Origin: Vicinamibacterales bacterium
GTDB taxonomy: Bacteria; Acidobacteriota; Vicinamibacteria; Vicinamibacterales; UBA8438
DNA length: 64,000 nucleotides
Direction: 5' to 3'
Assembly: GCA_958296065.1 (NCBI GenBank)
Contig: CATQHX010000021.1
Location: forward strand, 1 to 64,000
Below are positions 26,134 to 37,839 of this stretch, piece by piece. Position 1 is the first letter of the stretch. The number at the start of each line of letters is the position of its first letter. The translations under genes and the position numbers were made by a program. A model generated the notes under the pieces. That model saw nothing but the letters and a program-made list of their open reading frames with translations. It ran no database searches and had not been told where the DNA came from.

Positions 26134-26910
26134 ATGGATCTGCTACTGACCGACAAGATCGCCCTGGTGACCGGATCGAGCCGCGGCCTGGGATTCGCCG
26201 CGGCGCGCGCTCTGCTTGAGGAGGGCTGCAGCGTAGTCATCTGCGCTCGCGGCGGCGAACGGCTACAGGAGGCGGCCGAGACCCTGCGGCGGACAGCTGC
26301 CGCCGACCGTGTGCTGGCCGTGCAAGCCGATCTGTCGTCGGCGGAGGGTGTCGCCGCCGTCGTCGACCGGACCGTCGAGAGTTTCGGCGGGCTGGACATC
26401 CTGGTCAACAACGTCGGCCGGGCCGGCGGCGGGGGCATCGTCGAGACGGGCGACGCGGAATGGGAGGCCGCGTTGGACGAGACGCTGTTTCCCGCGATCC
26501 GGGCCTCGCGCCTCGCGGTGCCGCACATGCGCGAGCGCGGAGGCGGCGCGATCACCATGATCGCCTCGATCTGGGGCCGCGAGTCCGGGGGGCGGATGAC
26601 CTACAACGCGGTCAAGGCGGCCGAGATCAGCCTCGCCAAGTCGATGGCCCGTGAGCTGGCGCCCCACAACATCCGCGTGAACAGCGTCGCGCCGGGTTCG
26701 ATCTCGTTTCCCGGCGGATCCTGGCACCGCCGCCAGCAGGAGGATCCGGAGGGCATGGCCGCGTTCGTTCGCGAGCAACTGCCGTTCGGCCGCTTCGGCC
26801 GGGCGGAGGAGGTCGGCGCCGTCGTCGCGTTTCTGGCCTCGCCTCGGGCGAGCTGGGTGAGCGGCGCGTGCTTGACCGTGGACGGCTGCCAGTCGCGATC
26901 GCTCATCTGA
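26134..26910 (+). CDS. short-chain dehydrogenase/reductase (SDR)
   Basis: 258 residues with a Rossmann fold. The cofactor loop is VTGSSRGLGFAAARAL, the NNVGRAGGG strand replaces the usual NNAG, the catalytic Ser lies in MIASIWGRESGG, and the YxxxK motif is YNAVKAAE. The last 20 residues, SWVSGACLTVDGCQSRSL, are typical of the 3-oxoacyl-ACP-reductase-like classical SDRs. It oxidises or reduces a hydroxyl/keto group with NAD(P)(H). The substrate cannot be assigned. It is convergent with rpmE. Confidence 0.93.
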   Translation: MDLLLTDKIALVTGSSRGLGFAAARALLEEGCSVVICARGGERLQEAAETLRRTAAADRVLAVQADLSSAEGVAAVVDRTVESFGGLDILVNNVGRAGGGGIVETGDAEWEAALDETLFPAIRASRLAVPHMRERGGGAITMIASIWGRESGGRMTYNAVKAAEISLAKSMARELAPHNIRVNSVAPGSISFPGGSWHRRQQEDPEGMAAFVREQLPFGRFGRAEEVGAVVAFLASPRASWVSGACLTVDGCQSRSLI

Positions 26911-26925
26911 CAGGTGGCGATGGGG

Positions 26926-27165
26926 CTACCGTTGAGTCCGCTGCTGCTGCCGCCGGCCTTCCACCGTCACCTTGCCGTACTTCTTCATGAAGCGCTCGAC
27001 GCGGCCCTCGGTGTCGACCAGCTTCTGACGTCCGGTGAAGAACGGGTGGCAACTGGAGCAGATCTCGAGGTGCAGCTCCTTCTTGGTCGAGCGGGTCTTC
27101 CAGGTGGCGCCGCACGCGCACCGGACGTCGACCTGGTGGTATTGCGGGTGGATGTCTGCCCTCAC
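26926..27165 (-). CDS. rpmE: 50S ribosomal protein L31
   Basis: 79 residues, GTG start after GAGGGAG. The N-terminus [19 protein letters not shown] and the four zinc ligands (CAC near residue 17 and CSSC near 37) place it in the zinc-binding C+ type of L31, followed by [20 protein letters not shown]. It sits on the large ribosomal subunit and helps bridge the subunits. It lies downstream of engB but has its own extended -10 promoter. Confidence 0.97.
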   Translation of the reverse strand: MRADIHPQYHQVDVRCACGATWKTRSTKKELHLEICSSCHPFFTGRQKLVDTEGRVERFMKKYGKVTVEGRRQQQRTQR

Positions 27166-27197
27166 GTTCTGCTCCCTCTTCGGCTACGCAACAGCGA

Positions 27198-27206
27198 ATT
27201 ATAGCA
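27198..27206 (-). promoter_or_regulatory. extended -10 promoter of rpmE
   Basis: Reading on the minus strand, TGCTATAAT is a perfect TGn-TATAAT extended -10. No good -35 is seen, as is common for extended -10 promoters. The predicted start gives a leader of roughly 25-30 nt before the rpmE GTG. Confidence 0.7.
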
Positions 27207-27225
27207 ACTTCCTGCGGCCGCGCAG

Positions 27226-27867
27226 TCATCGCGCCGCCGTCAACAGCGAGCCGACGGCCGTGCGGACCGCGGGAATCCCCGCGCCCGTCTTGCTGGACAC
27301 CGGCAGCACGGCCCGGCCGAGCGCCGCTTCGTGCGCCCGGTGGGTCCGGGCCTGCGCGCTGCGCGACAGCCGGTCGTTCTTGGTCGTCACGACGATGCTG
27401 CCGTAGCCCTGCTCGGCGAGCCAGGCATGGGCCGCCAGATCGCTGTCGAGCCCGGCGTGCCGGCCGTCCACCAACAGGATCACGCCGGCCAGACGCGGTG
27501 CGCCGGGCGGGGGAGGCGTGGCGGGGCGGGCTGTCGCGCGCTCGAAGAAGTCACGCACGATCACCTCGAACTCGCTCCGCGCCTTCGATCCTCCCTGGGC
27601 GAAGCCGTACCCGGGCAGATCGGCAAGCGTCGTTCGCATGACGCGCCTTCCCGGCGCCGGAACGGTTCGCACGGCGTACAGGTTGACGAGTCGCGTGGTG
27701 CCCGGCTTCGCGCCGGCCCGCGCCAGGCCGCGGCGGATCAGCGCGTTGATGAGGCTCGACTTGCCGACGTTCGAACGTCCCACCATGGCGACGACGGGCC
27801 CGGCGTCGGGCGGCAAATGGCCGCCCGCGGGCATGCTGCTGACGAAGTCGGCTTCGAGAATCTTCAC
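27226..27867 (-). CDS. engB: EngB/YihA ribosome-biogenesis GTPase
   Basis: 213 residues. A TRAFAC GTPase for late assembly of the 50S subunit. Motifs: G1 GRSNVGKSSLINAL, switch I region PGTTRLVNLY, G3 TTLADLPGYGFAQG and G4 VVTTKNDRLS, with G5 LPVSSKTGAGI. The GTG at 27867 gives the usual N-terminal extension (VKILEADFVSSMP). It lies 56 bp after lon, so it is likely in the tig-clpP-clpX-lon transcript. Function is known from the family. Confidence 0.96.
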   Translation of the reverse strand: MKILEADFVSSMPAGGHLPPDAGPVVAMVGRSNVGKSSLINALIRRGLARAGAKPGTTRLVNLYAVRTVPAPGRRVMRTTLADLPGYGFAQGGSKARSEFEVIVRDFFERATARPATPPPPGAPRLAGVILLVDGRHAGLDSDLAAHAWLAEQGYGSIVVTTKNDRLSRSAQARTHRAHEAALGRAVLPVSSKTGAGIPAVRTAVGSLLTAAR

Positions 27868-27923
27868 CGGGGCGTCCAGGCGACGCTGACCTGGGCGTCC
27901 GCGCCGCGAAACGGCGCCGGTTC

Positions 27924-30308
<2,385 letters not shown>

Positions 30309-30329
30309 ACGGTCAGGGTCCTGGCCCGG

Positions 30330-31580
<1,251 letters not shown>

Positions 31581-31603
31581 GCCCTGACGCACACTTGCCG
31601 ACG

Positions 31604-32221
31604 CTACGCGCGCTCGCGGATCACGTCGTCAATGATACCGTATTCGCGGCTCTGCTCGGCGCTCATGATGTAGTCCCGCTCGGTGTCGTCCGCGATCCGG
31701 TCGAGCGATTGCCTGGTGTGCTCGGCGAGGATCTCGTTCAGCCGCGCCCGGGTGCGCAGGATCTCCTTGGCGTGTATGTCGATGTCGGTTGCCTGTCCGC
31801 CCAGGCCGGTCATCAGCGGCTGATGGATGATGATGCGCGAGTTGGGAAGTGAGAAACGCTTCCCGTTGGCCCCGGCCGCGAGCAGCACCGCGGCCATCGA
31901 CGCCGCCTGGCCGATGCAGTACGTCTGGACGTCCGGCTTGATGAACTGCATCGTGTCGTAGATCGCGAGCCCGGCCGATATCACGCCGCCCGGACTGTTG
32001 ATGTACAGCAGGATGTCGCGGTCGGGGTCCTCGGCCTCCAGGAACAGCATCTGGGCGATGACCAGGTTGGCGAGCGCGTCGTCGATGGACGACCCGATGA
32101 AGACGATGCTGTCCTTCAGCAGGCGCGAGTAGATGTCGTAGGCGCGCTCGCCCCGATTGGTCTGCTCGACCACCATCGGGATGAGCTGCGATCTCGATTC
32201 ACCCATGGCAATTATTCTCAC
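31604..32221 (-). CDS. clpP: ClpP serine protease subunit
   Basis: 205 residues. Catalytic triad: Ser in [11 protein letters not shown], His in [10 protein letters not shown] and Asp in the [12 protein letters not shown] region. Forms the proteolytic 14-mer of ClpXP. GTG 32221 overlaps the tig stop by 4 bp (GTGA), which suggests translational coupling. The ATG at 32206 is the alternative start and would give the N-terminus [15 protein letters not shown]. Confidence 0.97.
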   Translation of the reverse strand: MRIIAMGESRSQLIPMVVEQTNRGERAYDIYSRLLKDSIVFIGSSIDDALANLVIAQMLFLEAEDPDRDILLYINSPGGVISAGLAIYDTMQFIKPDVQTYCIGQAASMAAVLLAAGANGKRFSLPNSRIIIHQPLMTGLGGQATDIDIHAKEILRTRARLNEILAEHTRQSLDRIADDTERDYIMSAEQSREYGIIDDVIRERA

Positions 32222-33513
32222 ACACTGACGATGGTCGCGCGCTTCAGGAGCAACGCGATGGCTTTGTCCCGCCGCAGCCCCGCCTTCAGGCGCGCGAGGC
32301 CCATGTCCTTCTCGATGAACGCACGGACGGCCTGCGGCGTACGGCCACTCCGCGTTGCCTGGCGCTCGACCTCCTGATCCACGTCCTCTTCCGTAGCCTC
32401 GACCGCCTCCCGGTCGGCGATTTCGTCGAGCACCAGCGTGCCGCGAACGGTGTCGGTCGCCGACGCGCGCTGCTGCTCGCGGAACGCGTCCCAGTCGACG
32501 CGCGCCTGCCGCGGGTCGACCTGCTCTTCCATCAGGCGCCGGGCGACCTGCTCCGTGCGCCGGTCCAGTTCGCGGGCAATCAGGGCTTGCGGTACCTCTA
32601 CCGTGACCCGGTTCGCGAGTTGCCGCAGCAGATCCTGGCGAACCTCGTTGTGCGCTTCCAACTCGGCCTGCGCCCGCAGATCGGTCTCCACCTGGGCGCG
32701 CAATGCGCCCAGGTCCTCGAACTTGCCCAGCGACCGGGCGAACTCGTCGTCCAGGTCCGGCAGCACCGCCCGCTGGACGTTCTTCACCTCTATCGCGTAG
32801 GAAGCCCGCTGGCCCGCGAGCCGGCGCACGGCGTCGTCGTCCGCGTGGGTAACCGTGAACGAGGGCGTGGCACCCGGCTCGAGACCGACCAGCTCGTCGT
32901 CGAACCCCGGCGGATTGGCGTTGCTGCCGATCTCCACCCGCACGTCCTTCAGGTGCTCGGGGGGCGTCTGGGGCCGGTCCGGCAGCCGCCGCTCGAGATC
33001 GATGGTCACGATGTCGCCCCGTTCCGCGCTGCGCTCCGTGACCGCCTCCAGGTGTGCTCGTCCCTGCCGGAGCCGTTCGAGGGCCTGGTCGACCGCTGCG
33101 TCGTCCATCTTGCTCGGCGACTGGCGCAGGGTGAAGGCCGAGTAGTCGCCCGGATCGATCTCCGGAAGCGTCTCGATCAGCGCGGTGAAGGTCAGTGGCT
33201 TGCCGTCGTCCACCTCCACGTCCCGGATCTGGGGCGTGGCTACCGGCTCGACGTCGTGTTCCGCGACCGCTTCATCCACCGCGTCCGGAATCAGGTTCTG
33301 TGCGACGTCCTGCAGGATCTGATCGCGGAAGCGCGTCCGCACGATCCTGGCCGGAACCTTGCCGGGCCGGAACCCCTGGACCTTCGCCGACCGCCCGTAG
33401 CGCTTCGAAACGCGGTCGATCTCCCGGTCGACCGTGGCGGCCGGGAGTTCGACGGTCAGCTCCTTGCGGCAGGAGCCGACGTCCTTGATGTCGGATTTCA
33501 TTGCCGTTGGCAT
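32218..33513 (-). CDS. tig: trigger factor chaperone
   Basis: 431 residues. Ribosome-binding N-terminus includes the GFRPGKVP signature ([18 protein letters not shown]), followed by a PPIase-like middle domain and a helical C-terminal chaperone domain. It receives nascent chains at the ribosome exit and may act as a peptidyl-prolyl isomerase, although the middle domain here is divergent. Start is ATG 33513, with ATG 33501 as the alternative. A TACAAG hexamer lies just upstream. Heads the tig-clpP-clpX-lon-engB cluster. Confidence 0.95.
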   Translation of the reverse strand: MPTAMKSDIKDVGSCRKELTVELPAATVDREIDRVSKRYGRSAKVQGFRPGKVPARIVRTRFRDQILQDVAQNLIPDAVDEAVAEHDVEPVATPQIRDVEVDDGKPLTFTALIETLPEIDPGDYSAFTLRQSPSKMDDAAVDQALERLRQGRAHLEAVTERSAERGDIVTIDLERRLPDRPQTPPEHLKDVRVEIGSNANPPGFDDELVGLEPGATPSFTVTHADDDAVRRLAGQRASYAIEVKNVQRAVLPDLDDEFARSLGKFEDLGALRAQVETDLRAQAELEAHNEVRQDLLRQLANRVTVEVPQALIARELDRRTEQVARRLMEEQVDPRQARVDWDAFREQQRASATDTVRGTLVLDEIADREAVEATEEDVDQEVERQATRSGRTPQAVRAFIEKDMGLARLKAGLRRDKAIALLLKRATIVSV

Positions 33514-33605
33514 CTTGTACTACCGGCGTACCGCCGGCCGGTGCGAGCCCGACGCAAGACCGTCCCGCCATCGAACCCGAGCTGTGCCCCGGTCGTGTCG
33601 CGGGA

Positions 33606-33692
33606 TGGTGCGAAAGGGGGGACTCGAACCCCCATAGCCTTGCGGCTACCGGATCCTAAATCCGGCGCGTCTGCCAGTTCCGCCACTTTCGC
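33606..33692 (-). tRNA. tRNA-Leu (anticodon TAG)
   Basis: Acceptor arms GCGAAAG (33686-33692, minus) and CTTTCGC (33610-33616) pair perfectly. The anticodon arm is ccgga-TTTAGGA-tccgg, giving anticodon TAG. A long class-II variable arm (tagccgcaaggcta) and the T arm with TTCGA are seen, and CCA is encoded (33606-33608). The length is 87 nt. No integrase or att-like repeat is seen beside it. Confidence 0.97.
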
Positions 33693-33790
33693 GTCAGGCG
33701 TCGGCGCGGTTGGAGGCGTGGATGCCGCTACCGTTGATCAGACTAGCACACCCGCCCGGTTCGACGCCCGCGTTGCGCGGCAGGCTGTTC

Positions 33791-33799
33791 TGGTACGAT
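33791..33799 (+). promoter_or_regulatory. extended -10 promoter of the egtB operon
   Basis: TGGTACGAT fits TGn-TAyrAT. It lies 36 bp before the TTG start of egtB, giving a leader of about 30 nt. TTGCGC at 33773-33778 is a possible weak -35 with short spacing. Confidence 0.5.
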
Positions 33800-33835
33800 C
33801 TGGCGCGGTGCGAGTCGTTCCGGGAGGTTGATGTC

Positions 33836-35191
33836 TTGACGCACGTTGCCCCGTCCGAGACCGGCGTAGTCGATCGCCGGCAAGCAATTGGAGCCTATCG
33901 CGACAATCGGGCTCGAACGAAGCAGCTCTTCGAGATGCTCACGCCCGATGCCTACTACGAGCGGCCGATTCCGCTCCGGCATCCGGTGGTGTTCTACGAC
34001 GGCCATATCCCCGCGTTCGCGGTGAATTCGTTTCTCAAGCGGGGGCTCGGCCATCCCGGCGTCGATTCCGATCTGGAAACGCTGTTTGCGCGCGGGATCG
34101 ACCCGGCGGACAAGAGAGCCGCCTCGGCTTCCGCGATTGCGAGCTGGCCGTCGCGCGACGTCGTGCGGCGGTACGCGGAGCGGGCCGACGACGCCATCCT
34201 GAGCGCGCTCGAGTCCGCCACCATCGAGGGTGACGGCAACGCGGTTCTGTGTCGTGGCCAGGGTGTCTTCACGATGCTGGAACACGAGGAGATGCACCAG
34301 GAGACGCTGCTCTACATGTGGCATCGTTTCGATCCGTGCTTCAAGCGCTGTCCGGACGGGTACGAGCCGGTAGGAACGACCGAGCCCGGCCCGACCCGGC
34401 GGGAGATGGTGACGGTTACGCCCGGTCGTGCCACCCTCGGTGCGGGGATGTCGCAGATCCGCTTCGGCTGGGACAACGAGTTTCCGGCTCACTCCATCGA
34501 CGTGCCGGCCTTTTCCATGGACGTGCACGATGTGACCAATGCGGAGTACCGGGAGTTCGTCGACGCCGGCGGGTACGACGACGCGGGATGCTGGTCCGCT
34601 CCGGCGTGGCGCCGCCGGCAGGAAGCGGGCCGCCGGCATCCGCTGTTCTGGGAGCGCAGGGACGGCGAGTGGTTCTGGTGCGGGATGTTCGGACCGGTGC
34701 CGCTGCCGCCCGCCTGGCCGGTCTACGTGACCCACGACGAGGCGACGGCGTTCGCACGCTGGAAGGGTCTGCGTCTGCCCACGGAGGCCGAGTACCACCG
34801 GGCCGCCTTCGGAACTCCCGATGGCTCCGAACGTGCGTACCCGTGGGGCGACGAGCCACCGGACGCCACCCGGGGCAACTTCGATTTCCGGTTCCGGGAT
34901 CCCGTGCCGGTGGGCTCGTTTCCTGCCGGCGCCAGCGCCTGGGGCGTGCACGACCTGCTCGGCAACGGTTGGGAGTGGACATCCACTCCGTTCGCCGGCT
35001 TTCCCGGGTTCGAGGTCATGGCCTCGTACCCCGAGTACTCCGCCGATTTCTTCGACGGCGAGCACTACGTCGTCAAGGGCGGTTCTCCGGCGACCGCCCG
35101 CGGGCTCCTGCGGCGGAGCTTCCGCAACTGGTTCCGGCCGCACTATCCGTACGCGTACGCCACGTTCCGCTGCGCCGGGGATGCACGGTGA
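33836..35191 (+). CDS. egtB: EgtB-type sulfoxide synthase (ergothioneine biosynthesis)
   Basis: 451 residues. It joins a sulfur donor to trimethyl-histidine using iron and O2. The N-terminal DinB-like domain carries the iron-binding H-x3-H-x-E motif (MLEHEEMHQETLLYMW). The C-terminal half is a formylglycine-generating-enzyme-like (SUMF1) domain with LRLPTEAEYHRAAFG, HDLLGNGWEWTSTPF and RRSFRNWFRP. The TTG start has GGGAGG 8 bp upstream. An in-frame ATG further upstream lies before the promoter. It overlaps egtD by 4 bp, which supports the assignment. Confidence 0.93.
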   Translation: MTHVAPSETGVVDRRQAIGAYRDNRARTKQLFEMLTPDAYYERPIPLRHPVVFYDGHIPAFAVNSFLKRGLGHPGVDSDLETLFARGIDPADKRAASASAIASWPSRDVVRRYAERADDAILSALESATIEGDGNAVLCRGQGVFTMLEHEEMHQETLLYMWHRFDPCFKRCPDGYEPVGTTEPGPTRREMVTVTPGRATLGAGMSQIRFGWDNEFPAHSIDVPAFSMDVHDVTNAEYREFVDAGGYDDAGCWSAPAWRRRQEAGRRHPLFWERRDGEWFWCGMFGPVPLPPAWPVYVTHDEATAFARWKGLRLPTEAEYHRAAFGTPDGSERAYPWGDEPPDATRGNFDFRFRDPVPVGSFPAGASAWGVHDLLGNGWEWTSTPFAGFPGFEVMASYPEYSADFFDGEHYVVKGGSPATARGLLRRSFRNWFRPHYPYAYATFRCAGDAR

Positions 35192-36171
35192 CGGCGCTCG
35201 AAGCGGTAGCCGAACGCTCCGCGGCGGGCTTCGACGAAGCGCTCGCGCGCGATGTGGCCGCCGGGCTCACGAGCCGGCCGAAGCAGTTGCCCGCGAAGTA
35301 CCTCTACGACGCGCTCGGGTCGCAACTGTTCGAGGCCATCTGCGAGCTCCCGTGGTACCCGATTACGCGCGGTGAACGTGCGCTGCTGACACGTGAACGC
35401 GACGCCATCCTGGCGCGCCTCGACGATCCCGCCACGCTGATCGAGCTCGGCGGCGGCAACGGCGAGAAGCTCGCCATCCTGGCCGGGGGCCTGGCCGAGC
35501 GGGATCGGGCGGCCACCGTCCATCTGATCGACATCTCGGAGACCGCGCTCGCCCGGGCCAGGCACACCGTGGCCGGGCATCCCTCGGTCGCGGTGCGGGA
35601 GCACCGCGCCACGTACGCCGAGGGCCTGCGCATGGCAGTGGCCGAGCTCGATCCCGACCGCTCCGCGATGGTGCTGTTCCTCGGATCGAACATCGGCAAT
35701 CTGGCCCGGGACGAGGCCGACCGCTTTCTTGCGGAGATAGCAGCCGCCCTGCGGACCGGCGACAGCCTGCTGCTCGGCACCGATCTGGTCAAGCCGGAAG
35801 CGGACCTGGTCCTCGCCTACGACGACCCGCTGGGAGTGACTGCGGCATTCAACCGCAATCTGCTCGTGCGGCTGAACCGGGAGCTCGACGCGGACTTCGA
35901 TCTGGCCCAGTTCGCGCACCGGGTCGTCTGGAACGGTCGGGAATCGCGGATGGAGTCGCACCTTGTCAGTCAAGCGGAGCAGACCGTCTGCATTCCCGCG
36001 GCCGGCTGTTGCGTGCGGTTTGCCGAGGGTGAGTCCATCTGGACCGAGAGCTCGTACAAGTACCGGCCGGGCGCCGTGGTGGAGCTGGCTGCGTGTGCCG
36101 GTTTTGCGTGTCGGGCGCAGTGGATCGAGCCGGACGCGGAGTTCGCCCTGAGCCTCTTCGACGTGCCATGA
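35188..36171 (+). CDS. egtD: EgtD, L-histidine N-alpha-methyltransferase
   Basis: 327 residues, a SAM-dependent methyltransferase that makes hercynine. Motifs: KYLYDALGSQLFEAICELPW, ELGGGNGEKLAIL (SAM-binding loop), VLFLGSNIGNL and DLVKPEADLVLAY. The GTG start at 35188 overlaps the egtB stop (GTGA). With EgtB this gives the two core steps of ergothioneine synthesis. No egtA, egtC or egtE lies here, so the sulfur donor and lyase must come from elsewhere, or the pathway uses cysteine directly. Confidence 0.95.
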   Translation: MTALEAVAERSAAGFDEALARDVAAGLTSRPKQLPAKYLYDALGSQLFEAICELPWYPITRGERALLTRERDAILARLDDPATLIELGGGNGEKLAILAGGLAERDRAATVHLIDISETALARARHTVAGHPSVAVREHRATYAEGLRMAVAELDPDRSAMVLFLGSNIGNLARDEADRFLAEIAAALRTGDSLLLGTDLVKPEADLVLAYDDPLGVTAAFNRNLLVRLNRELDADFDLAQFAHRVVWNGRESRMESHLVSQAEQTVCIPAAGCCVRFAEGESIWTESSYKYRPGAVVELAACAGFACRAQWIEPDAEFALSLFDVP

Positions 36172-37286
36172 GTTCCGAGCCGCGCGCGCACCGCGATGCC
36201 GGCCTGCGCTTTCTCGTCGCGGCCGCCTGCATCGTCGTCGTTATCGCGGGCCTGCGGGCGGCGGCCGCGCTCATCCTGCCGTTCCTTGTCGCGGTGTTCC
36301 TGGCGGTGGTGAACGTGCCGCTGATGAACTGGCTGGTGCGCATGCGCGTGCCGAAGCCGCTGGCCGTCCTGCTCACCATCCTGACCGCCGCCTCGGTCAT
36401 CGGCATCCTCGTGGCTCTGCTGGCGCAGTCGGTCAACCAGTTGACCGAGGTGATCCCCCGCTATCGGGCGCGCGCCGGAGAGCTGGGGACCTCGTTGACC
36501 GTGCTGGGCGCCTCCCTCGGGCTGCCGGTGGAGCAGTTGCGGGAGGAGCTGCGATCGGTCTCCCTGGCCGCCTTCGGCACGGTCGATACGCTCGGCGCGG
36601 TCATCGGCAACACCGGCGCGATCGTCGGCAACGTCGTACGGACGGTGGGCGGGTTCCTGTCGAACGCCTTTCTGGTGTTCCTGACCGTGGTCTTCATCCT
36701 GTTCGAGGCGGCCGGGTTCACGGCGAAAATGAAGCTCGCCTTCGGCGCGGGCCAGGATTCATTCGGTCACTTGGGCCGCATCTCCGCCCAGATCCAGACC
36801 TACCTCGTCACGAAGGCCACGGTCAGCGCGGCCACCGGGATCCTCGTCGGGATCTGGGTCGCCGTCATGGGGCTCGACTTTCCGCTCCTGTGGGGTGTCA
36901 TCGCGTTCATATTCAACTTCATCCCGACGCTCGGCTCCATCTTCGCGGCGATTCCGGCCGTGCTGCTGGCCCTGGTGCAGCCCGGCCTGGGAGTCGGATC
37001 GGCCGCGGTCATCGCGTCGGGATACCTGGCCGTGAACGTCGCCTTCGGCAACGTGATCGAGCCGATGCTGCTCGGACGGCGCCTGGGGCTGTCCACCCTG
37101 GTGGTCTTCGTGTCCCTCGTCTTCTGGGGCTGGGTATGGGGACCGTTCGGAATGCTCTTCTCGGTGCCGCTCACGATGGTGGTGAAGATCGCGCTCGAAA
37201 ACACCACCGACCTGCGCTGGCTGGCCGTGATGCTCGACGCGAACCCGGCGGTGTCAGCCCGCAAGCGGCGACCGGCGGCCACGTAG
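36168..37286 (+). CDS. AI-2E/PerM family transporter
   Basis: 372 residues with about 7-8 membrane helices in the PF01594 layout: two N-terminal pairs, a periplasmic-type amphipathic segment, then a cluster of four (LLWGVIAFIFNFIPTLGS, a conserved segment of the family). Members export or import diverse small molecules. AI-2 transport is documented for only a few. The ATG at 36168 overlaps the egtD stop. It ends with 33 bp of convergent overlap with the TerB-like gene. Confidence 0.9.
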   Translation: MSSEPRAHRDAGLRFLVAAACIVVVIAGLRAAAALILPFLVAVFLAVVNVPLMNWLVRMRVPKPLAVLLTILTAASVIGILVALLAQSVNQLTEVIPRYRARAGELGTSLTVLGASLGLPVEQLREELRSVSLAAFGTVDTLGAVIGNTGAIVGNVVRTVGGFLSNAFLVFLTVVFILFEAAGFTAKMKLAFGAGQDSFGHLGRISAQIQTYLVTKATVSAATGILVGIWVAVMGLDFPLLWGVIAFIFNFIPTLGSIFAAIPAVLLALVQPGLGVGSAAVIASGYLAVNVAFGNVIEPMLLGRRLGLSTLVVFVSLVFWGWVWGPFGMLFSVPLTMVVKIALENTTDLRWLAVMLDANPAVSARKRRPAAT

Positions 37287-37802
37287 GGTCTTCAACGCTT
37301 CGAGGTGCTCCGCATAGGCTGCGCGGGCGCGGACGAACTCGGCGTGATCGAGCCCGAGTTCTGTGGAGATCTTGCGCGCCTCGCCTTCCTCGGCGACCGT
37401 GATCGACTCGTCGGCGGCCGAGACGGCGAAGACGCATTCGAGCAGCTCGATGCGCTGCTCGGGCGTCGAAAGACCGCGGAACTCGCGCGTGACCACGTAG
37501 TTCTGGGTGCCGCCGAACAGGCGCACCTGGTGCTTGGCCATCTCCACCACCAGGACCGCCTGCGCTTCCGGCAGGTGACCGAGCACACGGACGATGTCCT
37601 CCATCTTCCGCGTCTCGTCGTCGCTCACGTGGGAGTCGGCGTGCGCCGCGCGGCCGAGCACCCAGGCGAACGCGGCGAGGTAGCGGGCGCGGTCTTCCGG
37701 CAGCGCTTCCAACTCGTCCACGATGTGGCGGATGACGTCGGCCTCGGACGAGACGTCGTCGCGGGGCGTTCCCGCCAGGCCCAGGAACTCCAGAATCGGC
37801 AT
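37254..37802 (-). CDS. TerB-like protein
   Basis: 182 residues, mostly helical. The middle part (AFAWVLGRAAHADSHVSDDE and LECVFAVSAADESITVAEEG) matches the TerB/co-chaperone DjlA-like fold, with its two Asp-rich metal-like loops. RBS GAGGAG. Members are linked to envelope stress or tellurite resistance, but no ter operon is present, so this is a fold assignment only. It overlaps the AI-2E transporter gene tail-to-tail by 33 bp. Confidence 0.8.
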   Translation of the reverse strand: MPILEFLGLAGTPRDDVSSEADVIRHIVDELEALPEDRARYLAAFAWVLGRAAHADSHVSDDETRKMEDIVRVLGHLPEAQAVLVVEMAKHQVRLFGGTQNYVVTREFRGLSTPEQRIELLECVFAVSAADESITVAEEGEARKISTELGLDHAEFVRARAAYAEHLEALKTLRGRRSPLAG

Positions 37803-37839
37803 GCGTGCTCTCCTCGCGGGTCCGGTCGGACGGACGATC

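Noticed and set aside
33606-33692. tRNA-Leu as an integration site
   Set aside because: No integrase, and no repeat of the tRNA 3' end was noticed around it.
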